64,000 nt of DNA. Origin: Glebionis coronaria (Eukaryota; Streptophyta; Magnoliopsida; Asterales; Asteraceae). Every line of letters begins with the position of its first letter. Within the stretch, counting starts at the first letter, position 1. The stretch is from assembly GCA_025667525.1 (NCBI GenBank), contig CM046879.1, forward strand, positions 384,299,039 to 384,363,038, read 5' to 3'. The notes below the pieces were generated by a model. It ran no database searches, was not told the origin of the DNA, and worked only from the letters and a program-made list of their open reading frames with translations. This document shows positions 1 to 9,806 of this stretch, piece by piece. A program made the translations under genes and the position numbers.

Positions 1-2727
1 TTTTTTTTCTTTTTCTTTTCTGGTGAACATGCTGATGTGATCATTGATATCAATCTTGAGCATTAATCTCTTGCCTTGATCTTGTGCATCCATCACTTGT
101 GATATTCGCCTCTACGTGACTTCATGTCCCACATACTTACACCTTCGTAATTCTTGAAAGCTTCAGAGTTCGATACAGCGGAAGACTTTGACTTTTAGGC
201 TTTCCTGAATTAGATGAAGTATTATGTGCATAAAGTATAAGCATGCGGGGACGACTTCTTCTCGGATTCCACAACGCCACCGTCTTCAAATGCCGTAACA
301 TAAGTAGACATGAACGAAATGGATTTGAACATTTCATTCTAATTCGGTAGCATTTTACCTCCGGTCGGTGAAGACCATTGGACGATATTAAATATCGTAC
401 TTGTGGCTGGTAGATTTAATTAAAAATCTCCTTGACAAGATTTCGCGGGTAAACCCGTTCTCTTTACTCGACCGTCCAAAGCTGACTGCGAACGTAAAGA
501 GTGAATCATTTGGATAAAATTATCCGCATGATTGAAGCCGTCAATTCCGATTCCTGGAACAAGTTTGATTCATTAAAGAACCACACCATCGTTGCTTTCC
601 AGTTGTCACGAGCTTGATTCATATTGAATCTTGCAAGTTACCTACCAAGTGCTGTTTGATGTTAACACTAGAAGGATTTCCACTCATGACTGTGAACACT
701 ATAGAGTGTCACTCTGAGTGTTCTGGCAAGATCACTAAGATATTGCGTAGAGGCCTGGAACGTGTTTAAGTTCAGTTAAGAGTTAAACCACTGTTTCTTT
801 CCAGTTATCACAAGCTTGATTCATAACGAATCTCACAAGTCACCTGCCATGAGCTTTTGGATATTCGCTCAAGAAGGATTTCCATCTTCATTGTAAATAC
901 TTTCATATTACTCGGATGTTCAGGCATGATCATGAAGATTTTGCGTAGGACTCTTAAGATCTTTCTTGCTTTTCACAGTGTGTGAAGAAGCAAGGAATTA
1001 TGAAAGTGTGTCCTAGTGAGATATTTGATGATCTCAAATGGCTCTAGATTCGATCGTGCATTTTGGATTTTAGTGATCGGAGGCTGGAGAGGAGTGCCAC
1101 CATTTCAATACAAATTTATTCGGAGTGAATAAATCAATAGATAATGCGTTGTCTCCGTGTGATTAAAACAAATACCTTTTGAGAGATCTAGAGTTAGCTG
1201 GGATGGGTTATGCATTGCATCACTGGGTCCATGATGTCTATCTTCAATATCGAGCATCATTAAAATGATCTCAATAGCGTATGTGTTGAACCGGTTTCTG
1301 CCTAAGGTTGTAAGGTGGGCTTCTTTCTTTAGACCCTTTATCTTTACAATTCTTTTTCATTCTTCAACCCCTTCAATGCTTACCAATACGTCATAACTAG
1401 CACCTTGTTGTGATTGTTCCAGTGCTAACTTAAGTACTTGGTCGGCATTCAGCTACGTTCACAATCTTTCTCCATCTTTCCTAAGGACTACTATATCTAG
1501 CTATGGAATGTCCTTGGGAAGATTCCTCCGGTTCTAGAAGAATCATTGGACTTAACCTATCCTACCATCCTTATGTCACCACAATCTTCATCGTCGTGAA
1601 ATAAATAGGTTTAGGGGTAAGTATATTTCACCATGAAATCCATATATCAAATCCATTTTGCTCCCCCTTAACATATGCCACGATATTCGAAAAGATTTCG
1701 CACATGTCGGGATGAGCCATCACCTTAAACCATTTGTGATAATTTCCCATATTAAATCACATTTTCTCCCCCATATTAAAAATATTAACCCAATCGATGT
1801 TTTTAATATCAATTTATTTAATGAAGTTTTAACAAAGGTTTTGGGAAGAAAAATGCATGTCCTTTTAATCTTCATGAGACCAATTTGTGAGAAATGACAC
1901 CGATTTGTAACATGATCACATATTCACCATATACGAATGAATTGAAAAGGTTGTACCTGATTGATGAGAACATCATATGTTAAGATCAAATGGTTCTTGT
2001 TCACGAATGTTGGTCGCCACGTCACGTCTGAAGTCATCTCTTGACACCACATGTACGATTGGTATTTTTGTCTTGACACCAGTTTGTGAACTTGGCACTT
2101 TCGGCATCGAAGATTCGGAATGCTTGACAATTGCTCCCCCTCAATTGTTGACCCGTGTTCTATTGAAAGAGCTGTAGTCGTCGTTTGGGTAGTCGCATCG
2201 TCTAGTATGTAGATACCAATTGTAAAATGTTATGGTTGTAGAGATGGTAACTTCATAAAAACAAGACTTCTCTTGTTTTAACAAATAAATGCACTGAAGC
2301 GTACATAGATTTGTGTTAGACCAAGTTATAAAGTAAACTTGATCCCTTACAAGGTTTTAAAACCTTGCCCGAGAAAATTAATTCCCGTTGAGAGCCAAAT
2401 CTTTCATAAGAAATACATGACTTTAATATGGAAAACGGGTTACAGTCTGAAAAAACTACAAGCCATATGGGCATGTTTTATGAAATATTTACAACTTTTG
2501 TACGAACTCTATTTATAGCTCCATGTCAATATTAATCAACATTTCTAAGGCCGTAAATATTATCGTACCAAAAGACATGCCTTTGAAAAATAAAGTAAAT
2601 ATATTTTTGGATTTTTATGAATTTTTCAATTTTTATGGTTTTATATTTTTGTATTTTGCTTTTGTGGATAAAAAATAAACAATATATACAGATGATCACC
2701 AAGGATACGGAGAATAGTTTACCACCA
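1..2727 (-). other. 3' non-coding tract of copia element B
   Basis: No credible gene. Blocks here match the 3' tract of copia element C: 1340-1460 matches 41250-41360 (the stretch around the word caatgcttaccaa), and 2340-2700 matches 41880-42330. On the minus strand this is therefore the region between the pol stop and the 3' LTR of element B; that LTR lies left of the window. Purine runs AGGGGGAG read on the minus strand at 1661-1668, 1766-1772 and 2134-2141. Multiple polypurine tracts of this form are a known trait of the Sirevirus lineage of Ty1/copia elements. The first 1.3 kb has no recognisable content beyond a T/C run at the very start. Confidence 0.7.
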
Positions 2728-2818
2728 CTATTCTTTCACTTCATCTTCCAATTCCTTTAGAGTCTCAGGCGAGAAGGTTCTCATTCCTAGCTTGTCGGCC
2801 AGAATTCAATTCGAGCGT
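2728..2818 (-). pseudogene. copia B pol, C-terminal end
   Basis: Read on the minus strand this piece encodes the tail that follows RNase H in Ty1/copia pol: a Leu-Gly-Met-Arg-Thr-Phe stretch, then an acidic end (LEDEVKE) and the stop at 2728-2730. It lines up with the C terminus of copia C pol at 42329-42466, which has LGMRSF at the same place. It is separated from the rest of the gene (7341 onward) by element F, so F landed a few codons before the end of pol. An in-frame TGA lies close to the junction. It is too short for the ORF finder but the match to the sister element is clear. Confidence 0.75.
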
Positions 2819-3135
2819 TGTTGGAGCATAGTTTGGCTGGGCTGGTTCGACGACTCTCCTGGGCCGTTAATCGTCTTCCCGGGTGCTGATTAATGCTGCA
2901 AACAAAGGTAAACCGGTTAGACGTGGACCCGAGGCCGGAGCCCCGGGGTCCACCTCCGACGGTCAAGTTAGTATCGAGACGATAAGTTGTATATGAGGTG
3001 TAGTTATGAAAAAGAACATGTTGTAGAATGAGACCCCTACCCTTGTATTTATAGGCTTAGGGTTTCTTGAAGGATAAGTTTAGGTGTGTGTGGGCCGCGG
3101 GCCTGGCCGGGCCGAATACCGACTGTACGTCGACA
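2819..3135 (-). repeat. Element F, 3' LTR (left copy)
   Basis: 317 bp, TG...CA on the plus strand, nearly the same as 7020-7340. By eye there are about seven substitutions and one 4-bp gap (near 3105), so the insertion is fairly young. On the minus strand it reads TGTCGACG...CCAACA. A GC-rich block (gggccgcgggcctggccgg) sits near its 5' end on the minus strand. Confidence 0.93.
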
Positions 3136-3150
3136 TGTCCCCCAGTCTAT
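3136..3150 (-). promoter_or_regulatory. Element F polypurine tract
   Basis: Directly next to the left LTR; the minus strand reads AGACTGGGGGACA and would prime plus-strand DNA synthesis. A second copy of the same block (GACTGGGGGGACA, minus) lies at 3368-3381, about 230 bp further in, so the tract and its surroundings are duplicated. Confidence 0.8.
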
Positions 3151-3909
3151 TATGATATGGTCCATGATCATGTTATGCTAGACTCATTCGTGTATCATGC
3201 TCACTAAACAACCACGTGCGGCTTGCTGCCAGGACATCCTCGTGGGTCTTCCGTAACATATGGCTCCACTCGTAATGGGCATATGGCTCCACTCGTAATG
3301 GGCTTCCTTTAGAAAAATATGATGGGTTGGGATTGCGAATAGTGAGCATATCCACTATACGCCATCATGTCCCCCCAGTCTATTATGAGAGGTTGTCACC
3401 GAGGTTACTAGACTTTACACCATATCCGGTACCTGTAAGCATATCCACGTCGAAAGAAATGGGAAAACATGTATACGTAAGACGGTTGGTTGTGCTCGAA
3501 TGCTTGGTTTCTCGTGATTAGACGGTAAGGACCCCGTAAGAAGAAAGCGTGTTCTATAGCCGGGGTAACACTGGCATTGGCAAGGTATCATTCTTATTCA
3601 TCTCTAACGTGAGGATGGCAAGAAGGTTTTGTGAAGGTGGAGGTGGAACCCGTATGTTGCATTGTGAATATTTTGAAGGCGTACTTCTTGTACCTACTGA
3701 TGATGCAACATAATGCGAATATTGCATTCGCCTTAAGGCCAACATAATTCGTACTTATGTGGTAAAGTGATGCGGATATTACATCCGTCTTATGGACACG
3801 ACATTTGATAACGAATTCTAAAATTTGTCATGTTTTTTCCTGGATTAAACGTAGTTGATCATGCTCCATCTAATTAAGTATAAACGATATAAATTTTGGA
3901 AATTCACTC
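3151..3909. other. Element F interior, non-coding
   Basis: No gene. It holds a duplicated 23-bp block (atatggctccactcgtaatg plus ggc, starting near 3258 and 3281), the second polypurine block at 3368-3381, and otherwise unique sequence leading into the hairpin array. Confidence 0.6.
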
Positions 3910-5690
3910 TTAGCCGAGCCAAGTAATTCGTCGCGGAAGACGTACTTCCATAGCAAAGATATGAGCGAATGAAAGATGTACTTTCGTGGCGAAAATAATG
4001 AGCCGGTGGAAGGCGTACCTCCACGGCGAAAAATAATGAGCCAACGAAAGAAGCAGTTTCGCGGCGAAAATAGTGAGCCGGTGGAAGTATTCCTTTCATG
4101 GCGAAGACAATAAGCCAGTGGAAAGGGTACTTCCACGACAAAGATAATGAGCACGTGGAAGGAATACTTCCACGGCGAATGATAAAGGAGCACGTGGAAG
4201 AATACTTCCACGACGAAAGATAATGAGCCCGTGGAAGAGATATTTCCACGGAGAAAGATAATGAGAACGTGGAAGAATACTTCCACGGAGAAAGATAATG
4301 AAACCGTGGAAGAATACTTCCACGGCGAAAGATAATGAGACCGCGGAAGAACACTTCCACGGTGAAAGCTAATGAGACCGTGGAAGAAATACTTCCACGG
4401 AGAAAGATGATGAGCGCGTGGAAGAATACTTCAACGGCGAAAGATAATGAGCGCGTGGAAGAATAATTTCACGGCGAAAGTGAATGAGAACGTGGAATAG
4501 ATACTTCCACAACTAAGACAATGAGCACGTGGAAGAGATACTTCCACGGCGAAGACAATAAGCACGTAGAAGAGACACTTCCACGACGAAGATAAGAAGC
4601 ACGCGGAAGAGACACTTCCACGGCGAAGATAAGAAGCACGCGGAAGAGACACTTCCACGGAGAAGATAATGAGCACGTGAAAGATACTTCCACAGCGAAG
4701 ATAATAAGCACGTGGAAGAATACTTCCACGGCGAAAGAGAAAGAGCACGTGGAAGAGATACTTCCACGGCTAAGACAATGAGCACGTGGAAGAGATACTT
4801 CCACGTCAAAAACAATAAGCACGTGTAAGAGACACTTCCACGGCGAAGATAAGAAGCACGTGGAAGAGACACTTCCACGACAAAGATAATAAGCACGTGG
4901 AAGGGATACTTCCACGGAGAAGATAAGAAGCACGTGGAAGAGATACTTCCACGACAAAAACAATGAGCGCGTGGAAGAGATACTTCCACGGCAAAAGACA
5001 ATGAGCGCGTGGAAGAGATGCTTTCACGGGGAAAGATAATGAGCACGTGGAAGAGATACTTCCACGCCAAAAAGATAATGAGCACGTGGAAGAGATACTT
5101 CCACGGCGAAAGATAATGAGCACGTGGAAGAATACTTCCACGACGCATGAATAAGCCAACAGAAGAGATACTTCCGTGGCAAAGGCATAAGCCAATGGAA
5201 TAAATACTTCCATGGCACAGAAATAAGCGCGCGGAAGGAGTACTTCTGTGGCGAAGGAATAAGCCAATGGAAGAGATACTTCCATTGCGCAGAAATAAGC
5301 GCGCGGAAGGAGTACTTCCGCGGCGAAGGAATAAGCCAATGAAAGAGATACTTCCATGGCAAAGAAAGAAGCGCGCGGAAGGAGTACTTCCGCGGAGAAG
5401 GAATAAGCCAATGGAAGAGATACTTCCATTGCGCAGAAATAAGCGCGCGGAAAGAGTACTTCCGCGACGAAGGAATAACCAATGGAAGAGATACTTCCAT
5501 GGCAAAGAAAGAAGCGCGCAGAAGGAGTACTTCCGCGGCGAAGGAATAAGCCAATGGAAGAGATACTTCCATTTCGCAGAAATAAGCGCGCAGAAGGAGT
5601 ACTTCCGCGGCGAAGGAATAAGCCAATGGAAGTGATACTTCCATGGCAAAGGAATAACCCGGCAGAAGGCGAACTTCTGCGGCAAAGAAA
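3910..5690. repeat. Tandem hairpin array, about 48 units of 36-38 bp
   Basis: Each unit is a perfect or near-perfect inverted repeat of about 8 bp with a 4-6 nt loop, plus a linker of about 17 bp. The commonest hairpin is CGTGGAAG-agata-CTTCCACG and the commonest linker reads gcgaaagataatgagca. The arms vary in a compensating way: CGTGGAAG/CTTCCACG in most of 4140-5150, AATGGAAG/CTTCCATT at 5266-5286, CGCGGAAG/CTTCCGCG at 5302-5322. Units at 3915-4100 are the most diverged. From about 5155 the array becomes a 72-bp dimer alternating an AATGGAAG-type hairpin with a CGCGGAAG-type hairpin. Long open frames run through it in several frames on both strands, which reflects the lack of stop triplets in the unit, not coding. 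The unit count is estimated from length. Confidence 0.95.
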
Positions 5691-6416
5691 TATATCCAAA
5701 GATATTTGCGTGTCATGCACGGAAATAGTGGTATTATTATACCCTGGTAACCCCCCAATTTTAATGGTGCTACACTCGATTAGTAGTATTAAACTTAATC
5801 AAGTATTCAAAAAATTACGGTCCACGATGGACGTTCCATAGCCGCGTACAAAAGATAGAATTTGGGTTCGAACGTGCGAACCAACACGGATGGGTCTTGC
5901 CATAACCGCGAATTGTCACATAGTATAAGACGTATCTTAACTTACTTATGGGATGAGCTATGCCGCTACGTGCGGCGTACCGCATTTACCATAAGGACGG
6001 TCAAATTTTTGACAAAATATTGTTAGACGTGCATAGTGTGTCTTTTGCAAGTCCGTCATGTGGTTTGCTTAACTTGCTACAACGTCTTGATAGCAAGGTG
6101 TCTAACAAGGATACATGATCCGTGGTCGTTGGGTTTGCAACCCTCTTACACGACAAGTTGAATTATTAGGTTCACTCAATCCTCTTATTCCGCTTGGGAA
6201 CGATGTGTACATGTACGCCCGTAGGCAGAAGATATCAGAGTATACGGACTAGCGCGGGTGGACGTCCCATGACCGCGAATGAGCAATAAAATATATTATA
6301 TTAAAAAATATATGTAATATATCTTACCGATTTAAAAGATATATATAATATATTTTATAAATAAATAATATCGGAATATATCCTAAACAAATTTAAAAGA
6401 TAAATAACATATCTTA
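5691..6416. other. Element F interior, AT-rich non-coding
   Basis: No gene. A motif close to gtggacgtcccatgaccgcg recurs near 5828, 5887 and 6256 (and again near 6650 and 6710 beyond the MITE), with decayed copies. The stretch 6285-6410 is dense in TATAT runs. Confidence 0.5.
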
Positions 6417-6608
6417 GGGCCTGTTTGTTTATTTTTTTCGTTAAGTCGTGTTTAATTAACAGATGACTTATTGCAGACAAGTTCAGTTTTATTACTTAAT
6501 ATTTTAAGTCATTTTTAACAATTAAGTCATTAACAAACAATTTTCATATGACTTAATAAATTCAGTTTTTTTCATATTAAGTCAGTTAAGTCCATTTCAA
6601 ACAGCACC
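6417..6608. mobile_element. Tourist-like MITE
   Basis: 192 bp flanked by TTA on both sides (6414-6416 and 6609-6611). It begins GGGCCTGTTTG and ends CAAACAGCACC, imperfect terminal inverted repeats of the type seen in Tourist elements mobilised by PIF/Harbinger transposases, which duplicate TTA/TAA. The interior is AT-rich with repeated AAGTCA/TGACTTA words and no ORF. It sits inside element F. Confidence 0.8.
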
Positions 6609-6997
6609 TTAGTAATATATAGAATACGATCGATCGTACGGACGAGCACGGATGGACATACCATGACTACGGATAAAAATAAACTATGGTCAACCGTATA
6701 TGCTATTGCGGGTGGTCAAGACATGACCGTGGAGAAAAATTCACATATAACAAAATATTTATACCGAGTAAACAATTGCAAATAACCGAATATTTATATG
6801 TGCGACATATATTCTAACGGTATATGTGTGCAAAATAGATCACAGCAGATCACGTTGATAATATATTCTAATGATACATGCGCATGGCACCAATTTTATG
6901 AGTAAAAAGCAAAAGATCGAAGTAGTATGGTTACCGAGTTTCGATATAGATCTGCGGTTTTGTAATAGTATGAGACCACAAACATAGTTTTAGTCAG
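6609..6997. other. Element F leader region
   Basis: No gene. Between the primer binding site and the MITE the minus strand contains only a short ATG-started frame from about 6984 that stops after some 30 codons. Nothing resembles gag. Confidence 0.5.
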
Positions 6998-7017
6998 GGT
7001 CCGACGGATGGCGCCAA
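6998..7017 (-). promoter_or_regulatory. Element F primer binding site
   Basis: The minus strand reads TTGGCGCCATCCGTCGGACC two bases inside the right LTR. The TGGCGCC start is common in plant Ty3/gypsy primer sites, which suggests element F derives from that superfamily and is reverse transcribed with gypsy-type enzymes. Confidence 0.75.
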
Positions 7018-7019
7018 CT

Positions 7020-7340
7020 TGTTGGAGCATAGTTTGGCTGGGCTGGTTCGACGACTCTCCTGGGCCGTTAATCGTCTTCCCGGGTGCTGAGTAATGCTGC
7101 AAACAAAGGTAAACCGGTTAGACGTGGACCCGAGGCCGGAGCCCCGGGGTCCACCTCTGACGGTCAAGTTAGTATCGGGACGATAAGTTGTATATGAGGT
7201 GTAGTTATGAGTAAGAACCTGTTGTACAATGAGACCCCTACCCTTGTATTTATAGGCTTAGGGTTTCTTGAAGGATAAGTTTAGGTGTGTGTGGGCCGCG
7301 GGCCTGTTGGGCCGGGCCGAATACCGACTGTACGTCGACA
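7020..7340 (-). repeat. Element F, 5' LTR (right copy)
   Basis: 321 bp, the partner of 2819-3135. On the minus strand a TATA box (CTATAAATAC, near 7245-7255) gives a plausible Pol II start, so this LTR would drive the element toward lower coordinates through the hairpin array. It ends exactly where copia B pol sequence resumes at 7341. Confidence 0.92.
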
Positions 7341-7885
7341 AGCGCGATCTAAAGCCTTCGTGAAAATATCCGCCAATTGATACTCAGATCGGACAAAGTA
7401 AAGCTCGATCACTCCATTTTCCACTTGCTCCTTTATAAAGTGGTAGCGAATGCAATATGCTTCGACCGGGAGAATTGAACATTTTTGCAGCATAAGGCAA
7501 TTGCACTCTTGTTGTCACAGTACATCGGAATTTTGTTGAAACCTAGACCATAGTCGGTTAGTTGCGATCTCATCCAAAGAATTTGAGCACATCAACCGGA
7601 CATAGCTATGTATTCTGCTTCCGTACTTGAAATTGCAGCGCTTTTCTTCCTTTTCGATGCCCAACTGGTTAGTCGATCTCCTAGTAGTTGCAAAGTTCCA
7701 CTCGTGCTACGCCTTGTATATTGACAACCTGCGTGATCCGCATCTGCATATGCCATAAGTGCAATCGAAGAGTCCTTCGAATACCAAAGTACCCGATTAA
7801 TGGTTCCTTTAAGATACCGAAAGATCCGTTTAACAGTAGCTAAGTGTAACTCAGTAGGCGAGTTTGATACCGAGCACACAAACAT
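7341..7885 (-). pseudogene. copia B pol, RNase H
   Basis: Minus-strand Ty1/copia RNase H. Visible landmarks are ADADHAGC, the STSGTLQLLG stretch, SSTEAEYIAMSG (near 7600), then [14 protein letters not shown] and ADIFTKAL near 7350. It is split by a frame change near 7590 and cut at 7341 by element F; its last residues are at 2728-2818. In the family this domain removes the RNA strand of the RNA-DNA hybrid during reverse transcription. As broken here it could not be made from one frame. Confidence 0.9.
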
Positions 7886-8766
7886 ATAGCAAACTGAAGA
7901 TCAGGTCGACTAGCTGTGATATACAGAAGGGTACCGATCATTCCACGATAAAGTGTCGGATCAACGGCAACTCCATGTGGATCTGCATCAAGCTTAGTTC
8001 GTTCTACCATTGGAGTATCCACGGGGTCGTAAGATCCCATCTTATATTTCTTAAGAGATTCAAGGGCATACTTGGATTGATTGATAAAGATGCCTCTGGG
8101 ACTCTGAGATATCTGAAGACCTAAGAAGAATGATACCTTGCCCATCATTGACATCTTAAACTTGGAAGACATGAGTGTCCCAAATTCATCAGATAAGGTT
8201 TGAGTCGAGGCTGCAAATATAATATCATAAACATATATTTGTACCATAATCATATCTTTACCTCGTTTCTGAATGAACAGTGTGGGATCCACCTTGCCTT
8301 TAGTGAAGCCTTGCGTAATGAGGAATTATGACAATAGATCATACCATGTGCGTGGAGCTTGCTTCAACCCATAAAGAGCCTTCTTAAGCTTGTACACATG
8401 ATTAGGATATTTAGGATTCACAAAACCATCCGGCTGTTGAACATAGACCTCTTCCTTGATTTCACCATTGAGAAATGCCATCTTCACATCCATCTGATAG
8501 ACGATCATATTCATGTGCGCTGCATAAGCGAGGAATAGTCTAATAGCTTCCAAACGGGTAACAGGTGCAAAGGATTCCATAAAGTCGATGCCCAATAATT
8601 TCTTATATCCACGAGCGACTAATCGAGCTTTGTTCTTCAATATTCCGCCTAACTCGTCAAGTTTCACCTTATAAACCCATTTCAAAGTGAGTAATTGCAC
8701 TTGATCCGGGCATGGGACAAGTTCCCATACTTCAAGACGTATAAATTCAATAAGTTCTTCTAGCAT
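7840..8766 (-). pseudogene. copia B pol, reverse transcriptase
   Basis: Ty1/copia RT in two overlapping-frame pieces (8326-8766 and 7840-8292) with a frame break between them. The N-terminal part has [42 protein letters not shown] and [13 protein letters not shown]. The C-terminal part has DPTLF, then the catalytic box, and SPRGIFINQSKYALE. The catalytic box reads YVYD instead of YVDD, so the first aspartate of the metal-binding pair is lost. The sister element C keeps YVDD. The homology is secure; the product would be inactive. Confidence 0.93.
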
Positions 8767-8769
8767 AGC

Positions 8770-9126
8770 TTATATCCAACAGGGTTGAGTAAAAGCTTCT
8801 TTCCATGTCTTAGGTTCAACTTCAGTGAGAAAAGAATCAAAATGACAAAACATTGCATTTTCTTGTAACTGACTTCGTGTGGATACCGGACGATTTGGGT
8901 CACCAATAATAGAATCTATAGGATGATCCTTTGTCCACTTGTTGTCATGTTCATGAATCCGTGGATTGGAGTAGACCATAGTAGGAGCTTCCTCTGAGGT
9001 GGACGACCCTGCTTGATTATGGTCGGGAATTGGTACACCAAAGAATGGAAGTTCACGCATTTGAGTGAATTCCAAATCATGATCATCAGCATCCTCTTCA
9101 TCATCAATAGGTGTGACATGGGTAGT
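8770..9126 (-). pseudogene. copia B pol, integrase-RT spacer (right part of gene)
   Basis: Acidic, Pro/Ser-rich linker between integrase and RT. Towards its C-terminal end, just before RT, it has HEHDNKWTKDHPIDSIIGDP and VSTRSQLQENAMFCHF, then EPKTWKEAFTQPCW. These are typical of the segment that precedes RT in this copia family. The true N-terminal half is at 33982-34169. The frame runs unbroken to 9127, where element G1 is inserted. Joining across G1 and counting the duplicated bases once keeps the reading frame, so B was still open here when G1 landed. Confidence 0.88.
9122..9126. repeat. Target-site duplication of element G1, left
   Basis: GTAGT at 9122-9126 matches GTAGT at 33982-33986 on the far side of G1. 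Both copies sit at the same point of the copia B spacer reading frame, so removing G1 with one copy rebuilds an uninterrupted reading (Ser-Thr-Thr-His). Confidence 0.88.
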
Positions 9127-9735
9127 TAATGTAAGTTTCTTAGCATAATCGTTTTCTCCTCGACTCACTCGAATTGATATCGGATTTAACACAAGATTAA
9201 TTGTTCTTGGTAAATTAAACTCTTTTTTGGTATTTCAAAAACTTTTAAGAAAAACTATTTAATTAAAAACTAATTAATCTAATTAAAAGGAAAATCTTTA
9301 ATTAAAAATACCTAATTAAAACTAATTAAACTATTTTAAAACTATTTTAAATTTAAGTCTAATTTAAATCTAATTTACTATAATTAATTTTTTAAATAAA
9401 ACTTTTAATGAAATCTATTTAAAACTATTTTTAAATAAAACTAAATTAATTGAAAACTAATTTTAAAAACTAATTTTCAAAACAAACTTTAGAAGCAATA
9501 AAATTACTAAAAGTTATAAAATAATTATTATTATGGTTTTATTTTTTTCTATTTTTTTAAATTTAAAAAACTAAATTCATAATAAAGAAAAAAAACACGT
9601 TTAACAAAAAACTAATTTATAAAAAACTTTTAATTAAAATTAATTAAACAAACTTTTTATAAAAATGTAATTAATAAAACTGGCAGCCTAATAAATCCTA
9701 TATTAAATAGATAACGTGTAATAGAACACAAATAA

Positions 9736-9806
9736 GGGTCTAGACGAGATGGTAAAGACGTATGGCTTTTAAACTAGAGGTCAGAGGTTCGAGTCCTAGG
9801 AAGGAC
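9736..9806 (+). repeat. tRNA-Lys-like segment in G1 LTR (copy 1)
   Basis: 71 bp resembling a degenerate tRNA-Lys: it starts GGGTCTAGACGAGATGG, has GGCTTTTAAAC where the anticodon arm would be, and a perfect B-box GGTTCGAGTCC. The A-box is recognisable but altered. This could be the head of an old tRNA-derived SINE or a Pol III promoter carried by the LTR. It is not a working tRNA gene because the acceptor stem does not pair. The second copy is at 20917-20987, so it was present before G1 last moved. Confidence 0.65.

Larger units (their letters stand above)
2819..7340 (-). mobile_element. Non-autonomous LTR element F with hairpin array
   Basis: A 4.5 kb element bounded by near-identical LTRs that start TG and end CA. 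Flanks AGCGT (2814-2818) and AGCGC (7341-7345) look like a 5-bp target duplication with one later change. Orientation is minus: the primer binding site adjoins the right LTR and a G-rich purine tract adjoins the left one. The 3.9 kb interior has no gag or pol. It holds a hairpin tandem array (about 3910-5690), a Tourist-type MITE (6417-6608) and AT-rich DNA. It must have been mobilised by another element's enzymes, probably Ty3/gypsy judging from the primer site. It interrupts copia B pol. Confidence 0.9.

Noticed and set aside
137..337. 66-codon minus-strand frame near the left edge
   Set aside because: A neighbouring frame reads like weak coding sequence (SISFMSTYVTAFEDGGVVES), but it soon meets stops and I cannot match it to a family.
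3910..5690. CRISPR-like array
   Set aside because: Regular spacing is present but there are no unique spacers, the units are imperfect palindromes, and the setting is plant retrotransposon DNA.
3845..5758. Long minus-strand frames (up to 390 codons) and plus-strand frames across the hairpin array
   Set aside because: Several frames on both strands are open together because the 36-38 bp unit lacks stop triplets; the unit length is mostly not a multiple of three, and no domain is visible. A repetitive peptide cannot be excluded but nothing supports one.
9736..9806. Functional tRNA gene
   Set aside because: The acceptor stem does not pair and the A-box is altered; it lies within an LTR. Reported as tRNA-like only.
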